A stretch of DNA of 64,000 nt from MPNP01 sp026709725 (lineage in GTDB: Bacteria; Pseudomonadota; Alphaproteobacteria; Rhodobacterales; Rhodobacteraceae): NCBI GenBank assembly GCA_965200805.1, contig OZ241384.1, positions 3,348,001 through 3,412,000 on the forward strand. Reading direction: 5' to 3'. The notes under the pieces were generated by a model. The model searched no databases, was not told where the DNA came from, and was given only the letters and a program-made list of their open reading frames with translations. Shown here piece by piece: positions 44,075-53,165 of the stretch. The translations under genes were made by a program, and so were the position numbers. Position 1 is the stretch's first letter. Every line of letters starts with the position of its first letter.

Positions 44075-46068
44075 TCGGTCACCCTGACATTCTTTGCATT
44101 GTCCGGGTTTGTGGGTAATTCCATGTCCATAGATTTGAACAGCTCAATCCGCAAGGCTGGTTGCGGCAGGTTGAAAAAATCTTCTTCCGGCAGACAGTCA
44201 GCTTCAATCTCTAAAATCGTGCCCTTGGAGATTTTACCAAGGCGTACACCCACAGTGCGATTATCAATGGAACGCAGATTACCTGCATCTGCCGACTCGC
44301 CATTGATTCTTACATCGGACAGCGTTACGGGGAAGTATGGATCCTGATTGGGTCGATCACAGGTTGCGTCTATGGCTTCATCTGGGACAAGTCGAAGTTC
44401 GGCATCAGAGCAATCACGAAGGCAATTGACGATAACTCGGTATCGATTTGGCCCGATTGGCCTTGAAGCGGCCTGAAAAATGGCCGCAAGCGATGGTCGT
44501 CGCCTGGACCTGTCAGCATTTGGCGGTTGATTGTTACCGCCCGGCGAATCTTGAGGATTGCCACTTTCTCCTTGTGTGGTTTTTGTGGTGAAATCGGAAG
44601 CCCTTGCCGACCTGGAGGTGACAGTCACTGGAGATCCCCAAAATGCCGGTTTGGATACCCCTCCACTGCCTGCCTCGCCACCAAAATCAATGTTCAGGAA
44701 ATCAGGGATTGTGTATGAATCAGAATTGATTTCGATTGTATTATCACGAATCCAGGATATTATTTCTCGTAAAGATTCACTGCATTGCTCCTTCTGACCC
44801 TTTTCCAACCGTTTTAGCGATAATGAATCATGCAGAGGCCCCTCAGCATGCCGAATCAGATCGTAGAATTGACCCCCAGATTCTGGTTCCAGCGTGAGAA
44901 GTGCGTGAAATGGGGCACGATCAACAAATTTGCCTCGGGTCAGGGGAAGGTCGTTTGTGATCCACATTCCATTCCTGCAAAGATCTATCCGTGGACGCCC
45001 ATCGGACATACCCTGATGGATATAGGCCATTATATTGCCATTAGAAATTTGTATTTTATGAAGTTTTCCACGGGAGTAAGCCTTGTAGCCTGCAAACGCA
45101 GCAGAGCCAGATATAAAACCAGGTTCCCGCTTTTTTTCTTTGTTTTCTGCAATAACATCTTCGAGGTTTTTATCGTCGAGAGTGATTGACCCGACTTCAC
45201 CACCGGGCCGGGAGTCTTCAATGATAATTTCCAGCTTTTGCTCTTGAAGGGCCACGAAAAAGTTTGCCGCAGCACCCGGGGCAATAATTTTCCACAACGG
45301 ATCCTCCTCACGGAAGTTGTTGAACGCAGTGATAAGTACTGCTGTTCCATGTCCGTAGTCTGACCAAACACGGTCAAGATCTCTGCAGATTAGGTCTGGA
45401 ACATCTTTCCCTGTAGCATAATCGTACTGAGATGTTTCCGTGGCATTGAATCTCCGGATATAGTACCCGTCTGCGCTACAGACCTGCTCTTGACCATGTT
45501 TATAGTGAGATGCGAGAATTGCATGGCCTGACCCAATTTTAACACCATCTTTTGTTACTCCACCATAAAGAATGTATCTTAGATCAGAGGCTGGAACAGC
45601 CGTCATGTGGCCGTTACCATATGTGCCGGATGCGCGCCTGCTGCCCTTATTGCTGACACCATCGCTTAGCAGTGAATTCATCCGGTTTTCATTGAGCCCC
45701 ACGCCATTATCCGTGACTGAAAGTACGTCAATATGCTCGCGATTCAGGGCCCTTTGAATCCGGTCGGCAATGGTCTTTGCTTGACCCGACAATTTGCCTG
45801 TGCCTCTATCCCCGTGGTACTTTACTGCTTTATGAAACGCATCTTTATATGCCTCTATCCCTGGAATCTGACTGATGGGCACTCGATAAAGGTGAAAACG
45901 AACCTGCGTTTTCGATTCGCCCGCTTCCTGACCGGCATCAAGAGCATTCTGAATTAATTCTCGAACAACTGGCACTGGACGCAGGTCATCGTAGGCAGAA
46001 ATGCCCGTAGAAGTAAATCCCGTATTGTTCCCCGCCCCAAACTTGAGATTTGGTTCATCTGTGGCCAT
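44071..46068 (-). CDS. GHKL (Hsp90-like) ATPase in sulfur operon
   Basis: About 665 residues from ATG 46068 (GTG 46077 is in frame). The Bergerat ATP site is complete: helix I RELIQNALDA with Glu38 and Asn41, DNGVGL at 120-125, and the lid GTYGNGHM at 148-155. An extended region with alternating strands and helices follows. A Pro/Asn/Ser-rich linker near 490-530 leads to a C-terminal beta-rich domain. It is not MutL, a histidine kinase or canonical Hsp90: no CA partner or KH-type domain is visible. Its start lies inside the cysteine desulfurase gene (14-bp overlap). Probably the ATP-driven switch or effector of the system. Confidence 0.8.
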   Translation of the reverse strand: MATDEPNLKFGAGNNTGFTSTGISAYDDLRPVPVVRELIQNALDAGQEAGESKTQVRFHLYRVPISQIPGIEAYKDAFHKAVKYHGDRGTGKLSGQAKTIADRIQRALNREHIDVLSVTDNGVGLNENRMNSLLSDGVSNKGSRRASGTYGNGHMTAVPASDLRYILYGGVTKDGVKIGSGHAILASHYKHGQEQVCSADGYYIRRFNATETSQYDYATGKDVPDLICRDLDRVWSDYGHGTAVLITAFNNFREEDPLWKIIAPGAAANFFVALQEQKLEIIIEDSRPGGEVGSITLDDKNLEDVIAENKEKKREPGFISGSAAFAGYKAYSRGKLHKIQISNGNIMAYIHQGMSDGRPRIDLCRNGMWITNDLPLTRGKFVDRAPFHALLTLEPESGGQFYDLIRHAEGPLHDSLSLKRLEKGQKEQCSESLREIISWIRDNTIEINSDSYTIPDFLNIDFGGEAGSGGVSKPAFWGSPVTVTSRSARASDFTTKTTQGESGNPQDSPGGNNQPPNADRSRRRPSLAAIFQAASRPIGPNRYRVIVNCLRDCSDAELRLVPDEAIDATCDRPNQDPYFPVTLSDVRINGESADAGNLRSIDNRTVGVRLGKISKGTILEIEADCLPEEDFFNLPQPALRIELFKSMDMELPTNPDNAKNVRVTE

Positions 46069-47209
46069 TCGTCCCACCCAAGATACCTGAAAATATTGTC
46101 ACGACCGCATCAATCTCACTCTCGGTTGTAAAACGTCCGAGACTTACACGTAACGCAGTAGCAGCTACTTCATTATCCAGCCCGAGAGCCAGCATCACCC
46201 TTGATGGCGAGGTATAAGCAGAGGAGCATGCCGCTCCGGTTGCAACTGCGACCCTGCCTGATAGGCTCTGTATAATTTGAATGGCAGATATACCAGGGAA
46301 ACCAACATTCAGATTTCCGGGTAGACGCTGATCTGCATCTCCAAATAAAATCATATTGGGGCAACATTCCTTTAGGCCATTGTGAAGATGTGCGGTCAAT
46401 CTGTCCAGTCTCTTTCTATCGTCTACCAAACATCGCCTAGCAAGTGAGCAGGCTGCTCCAAATCCAACGATGATTGGAGTTGCGAGCGTCCCGCTCCGCC
46501 GACCCATCTCCTGTCCACCACCGGTAATCATTGGCTGAATTTCAACCCCCCTCCGGATAAAAAGTGCACCCGCCCCCTTGGGACCGTACATCTTGTGTGA
46601 GGATATACTGAGAAGATCCACATCCCATTCAACTACATTGACTGGAATTCGGGCAGCAGCTTGGGTCGCATCGGTGTGTAAAAGAGCTCCAACATCTCGG
46701 CAAATTTTAGCAACCTTTGATATAGGATGAAGTGTGCCTATTTCATTGTTGGCTGCCATTATCGACACAAGCAGTGTTCGTTCATCAAGAACGGTATCAA
46801 GATGACCCAAATCTATATGCCCGCTAGATCCAACCGGAACAACGACTGTTTCGAGTTCGGGGCCAGAAAGTTGTCTGGCTGTCTCAAACACTGAAGGGTG
46901 CTCAGTTGCAACAGTGACGATTCGATGCCTCTTCCCGTTGGGGGCATTTGCTACAACACCCCGAAGAGCAAGATTACAGGATTCGGTTGCCCCAGATGTG
47001 AACACGATTTCATCGTCATCTGCATTAATTAATGAAGCTACCTTGGCACGGGCAAGACGGACTGCACGAGCCGCCTCTATGCCATAATTATGATCGTTAG
47101 AATGAGGATTACCGAACTTTTCATCCCAAAAGGGGTTCATTGTTTCGTAAACAGTTGGGTCAATTGGTGTTGTGGACTGGTAATCAAGATATATCGGCTG
47201 TGCAGTCAT
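46055..47209 (-). CDS. IscS/DndA-like cysteine desulfurase
   Basis: 384 residues from ATG 47209, whose ATGA overlaps the upstream TGA. Class V aminotransferase fold: His104 in ATEHPSV, the PLP Lys206 in SSHKMYGPKGAG, and the persulfide-forming Cys328 in ATGAACSS followed by SPSRVMLAL. This long-loop, class I (IscS/NifS/DndA) arrangement mobilises sulfur from cysteine as an enzyme-bound persulfide. Location directly after a DndC-like PP-loop gene, not in an isc or suf cluster, argues for dedicated sulfur supply to that enzyme, as in DNA phosphorothioation systems. All catalytic residues are intact. Confidence 0.92.
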   Translation of the reverse strand: MTAQPIYLDYQSTTPIDPTVYETMNPFWDEKFGNPHSNDHNYGIEAARAVRLARAKVASLINADDDEIVFTSGATESCNLALRGVVANAPNGKRHRIVTVATEHPSVFETARQLSGPELETVVVPVGSSGHIDLGHLDTVLDERTLLVSIMAANNEIGTLHPISKVAKICRDVGALLHTDATQAAARIPVNVVEWDVDLLSISSHKMYGPKGAGALFIRRGVEIQPMITGGGQEMGRRSGTLATPIIVGFGAACSLARRCLVDDRKRLDRLTAHLHNGLKECCPNMILFGDADQRLPGNLNVGFPGISAIQIIQSLSGRVAVATGAACSSAYTSPSRVMLALGLDNEVAATALRVSLGRFTTESEIDAVVTIFSGILGGTNGHR

Positions 47210-48576
47210 TCGGTGCAATCACAAGGTAGTGCCTCATCTGTGCCCGCCAGATCTACCTCATCATCCGCAATCGAATCGTAAGATAACACTTTGTTGCCAA
47301 AGAAGCCAATATGTTGGATTTTGCTACGTATCTCGCGTCCCTCTGCAACAAGATTACGGCTATAATCTCTTTCAATTCGTTGCCACCATGCGAGGTCACA
47401 TGGCGTGTTATCAACCGGTCCATAAAAACTTTCAGTATCTAAGGTCTCTTGTTGAGCACGGTGGATCTTCTTGAGGTTGGAAAAACCTTTGAGAAAGCAA
47501 TAAACGCAATTGGAAAGGCTGATATCCTTAGAAAGCGCGAGATCCCATTCCTGTTGGCTCCAAAAACCATTGACATCCTCCTTGGTGATGGCCAAATCTG
47601 CAAGTGGCATATATATATGTTCGCCGTCATAGCCCGCCTCAGAAGCGTCTCTATCAGCAACCCTTTGCACACGATGCATCTCATCGCCTCGCAATCCAAT
47701 GAAGGCTACATATTCGACCTCCCCGACGCCAAGTTTTACCTTATCTCCAATAGTCTTTCTGGCTAGAATGGGATTTTCAAATGTAGCCCAGTCTTGACAA
47801 AAACTACTGTACATCTGCCGGGGACGAAAATGTGGCCGTTGCCACGCATAAGAACGTTTTTTCAGGTATATTTCTCTCGGTACAGAACCTTGATTTGAAA
47901 GATGGCGTTCATATGACTCGTCTGCATCCATTCGTGAGGCATTTCCAAAATGCCCAAGTCGCGGAATAGAGGAGTTTCCCGTAAACCATTCGCTAAGAAA
48001 ATCCCTCGTTGCTTCGAGCTTGAGATGTTTAGTGCAAATTCGATTGAACTGATTTGGTACATAGCCAGTCCACGAAAGCAGTTCTTGAAAAACCTCACCT
48101 CGACAGTGAAACCCATCGGGATTCTCCGGCGAAACTGGCTGATCATTAACCAATCGGTAACTGGGCAAACGAGTATAAACACCTCGACGGGAGTCTTCGT
48201 AGGTTTGGAATTCGATCTGAAAGAATGGTATTCCATAAGATTGGCTGGCACGAATACAATCTTGAACGAAACTGTAAGTCTTGGGGTGCTCAGCGGATGT
48301 GTTATTGAACACAATAACATCGCCTCGACTTTGATCAAGCATTCCGTTCTCAAGTAATACGAACAGTAGCATACCGCTTGAGCGGCCACCCGAAAATTTC
48401 ACAACATGCGGTAAGTCTTGATGGTGTTTTGCCCGGTACCGAAACAAATAATCTTTGTCTTGATCGTATACAGATATTCGTTCTTCTATTTCCCTTGAGA
48501 TGCTCAGATTTGGTATATTCTTGATTACACAACCGGAAAAGGTTTGGCTGAGCCGCTCGGCATTGGATTTCAACAC
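47206..48576 (-). CDS. DndC/SspD-like PP-loop sulfurtransferase (PAPS reductase superfamily)
   Basis: 456 residues. The PP-loop SGGRSSG lies at 62-68 after strand HVVKF, followed by NNTSAEHPKT, as in PAPS reductase/N-type ATP pyrophosphatases. Three cysteines, C181 (CTKHLK) and the pair C357/C360 (NCVYC), are placed like the cluster-binding cysteines of DndC-type enzymes; GLRGDEMHR near 294-302 is another family block. It likely adenylates a target and inserts sulfur delivered by the adjacent cysteine desulfurase. It is the first gene of the five-gene operon and ends with CDC next to the stop. A true assimilatory PAPS reductase is unlikely in this context. Confidence 0.8.
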   Translation of the reverse strand: MLKSNAERLSQTFSGCVIKNIPNLSISREIEERISVYDQDKDYLFRYRAKHHQDLPHVVKFSGGRSSGMLLFVLLENGMLDQSRGDVIVFNNTSAEHPKTYSFVQDCIRASQSYGIPFFQIEFQTYEDSRRGVYTRLPSYRLVNDQPVSPENPDGFHCRGEVFQELLSWTGYVPNQFNRICTKHLKLEATRDFLSEWFTGNSSIPRLGHFGNASRMDADESYERHLSNQGSVPREIYLKKRSYAWQRPHFRPRQMYSSFCQDWATFENPILARKTIGDKVKLGVGEVEYVAFIGLRGDEMHRVQRVADRDASEAGYDGEHIYMPLADLAITKEDVNGFWSQQEWDLALSKDISLSNCVYCFLKGFSNLKKIHRAQQETLDTESFYGPVDNTPCDLAWWQRIERDYSRNLVAEGREIRSKIQHIGFFGNKVLSYDSIADDEVDLAGTDEALPCDCTE

Positions 48577-48772
48577 AACAAACCGCCTTTTGGGTTAGAT
48601 GGCATATTGAATATGCTTATGCTCAATCTTGAATCACGCATCTATATGGCTCCGTACCGAATGGAAAACATTTCATCAATGGCCCACATACCTTCGCGGC
48701 GGGCTTGACCTGAACCCCGGTGGACTTTTGGGCAAGAAGAAAATAGTATAAAGGTCAAATATATCCAAAGTA
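48577..48772. promoter_or_regulatory. Promoter/operator region of the sulfur/GHKL operon
   Basis: A+T-rich 196 bp upstream of the DndC-like start. A perfect palindrome GCATATTGAATATGC at 48602-48616 lies 26-40 bp before the start codon, placed to act as an operator over the promoter. TATACT- and TATATT-like hexamers occur, but no -35/-10 pair is convincing. No repressor gene is linked. Confidence 0.4.
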
Positions 48773-49777
48773 TTATGATCCACACAGTTGGTCACGGGGG
48801 AACGGCCGCGAGGGAATTTCCTTGAGCAGGCCACCCACCCCCATGGCGGCGATGTCGCGACATGTGATCGGGACCCCGCAGACCAGCCGCTCAAGAAACC
48901 AGTCGGCTCCGTTGAGTGCCGGCGAGCGTGCGCATCCGGGCAGACCAATGACGGGACGATCCGCAAGGGAGCCGTGGAAGAGAAGATTGCCGGGATCCAC
49001 CGGAATGCCGAAATGGTCAATGCAGCCCCCGGCACGGAGCACCGCCAATGGGGCCGTATCATGCAGATCGGAGGTCGCGGACGCAGTCAGGATCAGAATG
49101 ATTTCACCGGAAATGTGCGCAAGAGCCTTCCTGATTCCGGTGACGGTATGCGGAACCACGCAATTGTCCTTCAGCGCAAGACCAAGGCCTGACAGGCGGT
49201 CGTGAATGACGCGCCTGCTCTTTGTGATTGATGCATCCGGGGTTGAGGGGTGCCGTGTGATGATCAGACCGGCTGTCTGGATCATGACAGGCCATAATGC
49301 AAAGACATCCCCTGCCAGCGTCCGGGCCCGGTCAACAGATTGCGCGGGCACACCGTAGGTGACGATCTTGAGCGTTGCGACCATTGCGCCGGGGTGAACC
49401 CGGGCAAGGTCGGGCAGCGTTGCCAGCGTGATTCCGCCGCCGATCTCATTGAACTGAATGACGCTTTGTGCCCTGATTGCCAGCACTCCGGTGATATCGG
49501 CATGAAGATTGGACCGTCCGGTTACAGCCGGGGTCCGACGTAAACCCGGGACGCCGGCAATCAGGGCCTCGGCGATCAGATCCGCGGCGGTATCCTCATC
49601 ATGGTCGTCGGCATCAAGACGGGCAACTGTCACCTCCGTCATTCCCATGCGACGCAGGGCTTCGACATCGTGATGATCAAGGCGCTTCCCCTTCTTCAGG
49701 CGACCGGCTTCCGATTTGAGGGAGTGGGCCAGAATTGCCCCGGGACTCTCCTCGATCGGAACAGTCCGGAACTTCAC
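48773..49777 (-). CDS. Molybdopterin-binding (MoeA/CinA-like) protein, possibly truncated
   Basis: 334 residues. The N-terminal half has a MoeA-like region (LKSEAGRLKKGKRLDHHDVEAL). The second half is a MoCF_biosynth-type domain with the ITRHPSTPDASITKSR and LILTASATSDLHDTAP loops. In cox-type clusters such proteins are often fused to a C-terminal MobA/MocA-like nucleotidyltransferase after a GGLLKEIP-x-RPxPR sequence. Here that sequence is present at the very end, and the reading frame stops 6 codons later, where the A+T-rich operon begins. The start overlaps the coxF stop by 4 bp. Role: molybdenum cofactor handling for the CoxL-type enzyme. Confidence 0.75.
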   Translation of the reverse strand: MKFRTVPIEESPGAILAHSLKSEAGRLKKGKRLDHHDVEALRRMGMTEVTVARLDADDHDEDTAADLIAEALIAGVPGLRRTPAVTGRSNLHADITGVLAIRAQSVIQFNEIGGGITLATLPDLARVHPGAMVATLKIVTYGVPAQSVDRARTLAGDVFALWPVMIQTAGLIITRHPSTPDASITKSRRVIHDRLSGLGLALKDNCVVPHTVTGIRKALAHISGEIILILTASATSDLHDTAPLAVLRAGGCIDHFGIPVDPGNLLFHGSLADRPVIGLPGCARSPALNGADWFLERLVCGVPITCRDIAAMGVGGLLKEIPSRPFPRDQLCGS

Positions 49778-50808
49778 CCCCCGTCGTCCCCGTGCCGCAG
49801 TGTGTGCGTGATCTCCGCCAGCACCGCAAGAGCGATTTCAGCCGGGGTGGCGGCACCGATATCCAGACCGATCGGGGCATGGATGCGCTGCAGGGCATTG
49901 TTGTCCGCCCCGCATTGCCGCAAACGCTCCAGTCGCCTGGCGTGGGTTCGCCGCGAACCAAGACTGCCGATGTAAAAGAGGTCGGTTCCGAGACCGCAGA
50001 GAAGTGCGGCATCATCGATCTTCGGGTCATGGGTCAGTGTCACAAGGGCAGTCCGGCAGTCCGGCTGCAACACAGAGAGAACATCATCGGGCCACTCGGT
50101 GTGGATCGCGACATCCGGAAAGCGTTCCCTTGTGGCAAACATCTCGCGCGGATCGATCACGGTGACTTCATATCCACAGAGTTCAGCCATGGTCACCAGC
50201 GGTTGGGCAATATGGACAGCACCGACAATCATCAGGCGCAGCGGTGGGCTGAAAACATGAACAAACCAGTCTCCCTCCCGGGTGCTGCTGTCACTGCGCA
50301 GATGTGCATGCAAATCCGCTGCAGGCTCATCCTGTCCCGTCTCAGACTGATGTTCGGAAAGTTCCAGCACTCGCCGTTCCCAGGTCCGGGTGTTGGTCAG
50401 CAACGCGACCGGTTGCCGCGCCTCGCGACAGGCAATCAACTGCTCAAGGATGGCCACACTGAGGCCCGGAGGACTCCCGACCGGTTCGACCATGACAGAA
50501 ATCTGTCCACCGCAGGCGAGGCCAACGGCAAAGGCATCATCATCACTGACGCCGAACTCGAAAATCCGCGGTTCTCCGGTTTCGATAACCCCGGATGCTT
50601 CCGCAATGATTGCTCCTTCCACACACCCCCCGGATACGGACCCTGCGAGCGCGCCGGATGCGCCGATTGCAGCCTGACTGCCAACCGGGCGCGGTGCCGA
50701 CCCCCAGGTCCTGATGACGGTGGCCAGGACAGCCCCGCCATCCCGGTGCCAGGTGAGCGCCTGTTCAGGAACAGACCCGGAGGGGTGCGATTGCGCCTGC
50801 ACCGTCAT
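49774..50808 (-). CDS. coxF: XdhC/CoxF-family molybdenum cofactor maturation protein
   Basis: 344 residues. An N-terminal XdhC_CoxI region (TVIRTWGSAPRPVGSQ, VSGGCVEGAI, FGVSDDDAFAVGLACGG) carries the conserved Cys residues. The C-terminal Rossmann-like XdhC_C domain follows (LMIVGAVHIAQPLV, VIDPREMFAT, IGSLGSRRTHARR). These proteins bind and sulfurate or deliver Mo cofactor to xanthine-dehydrogenase-family enzymes. It overlaps coxE upstream and the molybdopterin-binding gene downstream by 4 bp each. The coxF/coxI naming is family-level. Confidence 0.88.
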   Translation of the reverse strand: MTVQAQSHPSGSVPEQALTWHRDGGAVLATVIRTWGSAPRPVGSQAAIGASGALAGSVSGGCVEGAIIAEASGVIETGEPRIFEFGVSDDDAFAVGLACGGQISVMVEPVGSPPGLSVAILEQLIACREARQPVALLTNTRTWERRVLELSEHQSETGQDEPAADLHAHLRSDSSTREGDWFVHVFSPPLRLMIVGAVHIAQPLVTMAELCGYEVTVIDPREMFATRERFPDVAIHTEWPDDVLSVLQPDCRTALVTLTHDPKIDDAALLCGLGTDLFYIGSLGSRRTHARRLERLRQCGADNNALQRIHAPIGLDIGAATPAEIALAVLAEITHTLRHGDDGG

Positions 50809-52070
50809 TGCATGACCCCTGAATCCTGTTGCATCATCGCCAGCAGACGGTCCCGGTCACCACGGTCCTCCGCTTGCCGAACGGCTTCGGCGAGCGCGGC
50901 GAGCGTCGCGAGGTTATGTGCAGAGCGGAAACAGTCCACATGGGGCAGAAGTGCCCTGATCCCCCTGGCATTTGGCGCAAACCCTTCCCAGCGCAGCAGC
51001 GGATTCAGCCAGATAACGCGACGGGCCGTGCGCTGCAATCGGCGGGACTCGGTGATCAGTTGCTCAGTGTCGCCGCTCTCCAGGCCATCAGAGATCAGGA
51101 GGACGAGTGCGCCCCGGCTGAGAACACGGCGCGACCACCTGACATTGAATTCCCTGAGGCAGGCACCGATCAGCGTGCCGCCATTCCAGCCCTCAACGGA
51201 CTGTCCGGCCGCCTGAAGGGCGTCATCGACTTCCCGTTTTGCCAGCATGGGAGTGATATTGGTCAGTGTGGTCCCGAATGTAAATGCGTGAACCCTTGAC
51301 CAGCCGGCATTGGCTCTGTGCATGATGGCGTGAAGAAAGTGCAGCAGCGTCCGACTGTAGGCGGACATGCTGCCGGAGATGTCGCAAAGTGCGACGAGAT
51401 CGGGCCGTCTTCGGCGTGGAACCTGACGATGGATGCAGGACATGTGGCCGGCGCGGCGCGCGGCGCTCTGCAGGGTCCGCGCACGGTCAATGCGATGGCC
51501 CTGATCCGCCCGCTGCAATCGGCGAGAGATCAGGGGCGGTGCCGGAAGCTCAAAACGGGCGATGACCCTGCGCGCCTCACGGACCTCGTCAGCGGACATG
51601 CGCTCGAAATCCATCGTATGGAATGTGGCGTTGGCCGAGGTGGTGCCGGATGCATCGATCATGACCTCTGCAGCATTGTCCGTTGCCGGATTATCAGCGA
51701 TCCGGCTGGCGGCAGGACCATCAAGGAGTGCATCGGCGGCCTGCCGTGCAGCCGGTGCTGCCATGGAGTCTTCACTCACACCCCGCATCGCCGGCATCAT
51801 CATGGCCATCATATGCTCAAGGTATCGCGGGTCGCGCCAGAAGAGGCGAAACATCTGGGCAAAGACAGCCGACTGCTCCCCGCGCGTCAGGAAACACGCG
51901 CGCAGCGTCCAGTAGACATCAGCCCGGTCGGCAAACCCGACAGCATGGACGGCCCGGATTGCCTGAACAATCTGACCGGGCCCAACCGCGATCCCGGCGC
52001 GGCGCAGGGCCCTGGCAAAGTAAATGATGTTGTTGGCGAGTTTGCCGTCCTCGGGAACATCCGGAACCAT
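50805..52070 (-). CDS. coxE: VWA-domain protein CoxE
   Basis: 421 residues. An N-terminal helical CoxE region (LANNIIYFARALRRAGIAVGPGQIV) precedes a von Willebrand A domain. Its MIDAS motif DISGSMSAYS, here in VALCDISGSM, begins near 225, with WNGGTLIGACLREF and LLISDGLESGD downstream. It pairs with the MoxR-type AAA+ ATPase CoxD to mature the Mo/Cu or Mo active site of the large subunit. It overlaps coxF by 4 bp and lies 44 bp after coxD. Confidence 0.9.
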   Translation of the reverse strand: MVPDVPEDGKLANNIIYFARALRRAGIAVGPGQIVQAIRAVHAVGFADRADVYWTLRACFLTRGEQSAVFAQMFRLFWRDPRYLEHMMAMMMPAMRGVSEDSMAAPAARQAADALLDGPAASRIADNPATDNAAEVMIDASGTTSANATFHTMDFERMSADEVREARRVIARFELPAPPLISRRLQRADQGHRIDRARTLQSAARRAGHMSCIHRQVPRRRRPDLVALCDISGSMSAYSRTLLHFLHAIMHRANAGWSRVHAFTFGTTLTNITPMLAKREVDDALQAAGQSVEGWNGGTLIGACLREFNVRWSRRVLSRGALVLLISDGLESGDTEQLITESRRLQRTARRVIWLNPLLRWEGFAPNARGIRALLPHVDCFRSAHNLATLAALAEAVRQAEDRGDRDRLLAMMQQDSGVMQ

Positions 52071-52114
52071 CTAGACACCCATCCCCGTGATCAGGCACTG
52101 ACAGATCCCGGACA

Positions 52115-53038
52115 TCATTCGCCCGCAGGATGCTGCAGATCCTGCCTGGCGGCATCAAGAATCCGGGCGGCTTCCGAATTCCCAATCCGCGCCAGGTCAT
52201 CCTGGTATTTGAGCACCGCGCCCAGTGTATTGCAGATCGTCTCCGGAGTCAGCTCAATCACATCAAGTGCCAACAGGCATTTTGCCCAGTCGATGGTTTC
52301 GGCGATGCCGGGATTCTTGAAGAGATCTTCCGTTCGCAATGCCTGAACGAAGGCAACAACATCCCGTGACAGATCGCGATGCACCGTGGGAACCTGCGCG
52401 CGGACAATCTCCAGTTCACGATCAAAGTCGGGATAGTCGACCCAATGATAATAGCACCGCCGCTTGAGAGCATCGTGGACCTCACGTGTTCGGTTCGAGG
52501 TCAGAATGACAATCGGCGGCCTGTCTGCACGAATTGTTCCGAGTTCGGGGATCGTGACCTGAAAATCCCCCAGCACCTCCAAAAGGAATGCCTCAAAGGG
52601 CTCATCGGCACGATCAATCTCATCAATCAGGAGAACGGGCGGGTTGCCGGATGGGGTCTGCAGGGCCTGCAGCAGGGGCCGTGCAATGAGGAAAGCCTCG
52701 GAGTAGAGTTCCTTCTCGACCGCCTGGCGATCAATCCCGCCACTCGCTTCCGCCGTGCGGATTGCGATCATCTGGGCGGCAAAGTTCCACTCATACACTG
52801 CCAGATTGGCATCGAGGCCTTCATAACACTGCAGGCGAATCAGCTGTCGGTCCAGCCCGGTTGCAATCGCTGATGCAATCTCGGTCTTGCCAACGCCGGC
52901 CTCACCCTCAAGAAAAAGCGGGCGATTCACCTTGAGAGCGAGAAATGCAGCGATGCCCAACGGTCGGTCACACACATATCCGACCCTGCCAAGCATGGCC
53001 TGCACATCTTCAACCGATCCAACCAATGGCTCCGACAT
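52115..53038 (-). CDS. coxD: MoxR-type AAA+ ATPase CoxD
   Basis: 307 residues. Walker A GEAGVGKT lies at 45-52 after FLALKVNRPLFLEG, Walker B in VLLIDEIDRADE near 145, and sensor 1 in VILTSNRTREVHDALKRRC, which also contains the arginine finger region. The MoxR family uses ATP with VWA partners to remodel metalloenzymes; CoxD participates in active-site sulfuration and assembly of the CoxL-type subunit. It is the first gene of the cox maturation run. A tRNA-Met lies upstream on the opposite strand. Confidence 0.92.
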   Translation of the reverse strand: MSEPLVGSVEDVQAMLGRVGYVCDRPLGIAAFLALKVNRPLFLEGEAGVGKTEIASAIATGLDRQLIRLQCYEGLDANLAVYEWNFAAQMIAIRTAEASGGIDRQAVEKELYSEAFLIARPLLQALQTPSGNPPVLLIDEIDRADEPFEAFLLEVLGDFQVTIPELGTIRADRPPIVILTSNRTREVHDALKRRCYYHWVDYPDFDRELEIVRAQVPTVHRDLSRDVVAFVQALRTEDLFKNPGIAETIDWAKCLLALDVIELTPETICNTLGAVLKYQDDLARIGNSEAARILDAARQDLQHPAGE

Positions 53039-53165
53039 CTCTTCCCATCACAGTTGCCAGCCGACTGCCCTCACAGTCAACATCGGAAGACTGCCGGGTT
53101 TGTCAGTTGACCCTATGGCATTCATGGAATAATTGCACCACCGCGATTTGCCGGAATTTGCACGT

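Noticed and set aside
42348..48576. Calling the operon a standard Dnd or Ssp phosphorothioation system
   Set aside because: No DndB, DndD, DndE, SspB, SspC or SspE-like protein is encoded in or next to it. Only the sulfur-transfer pair is shared.
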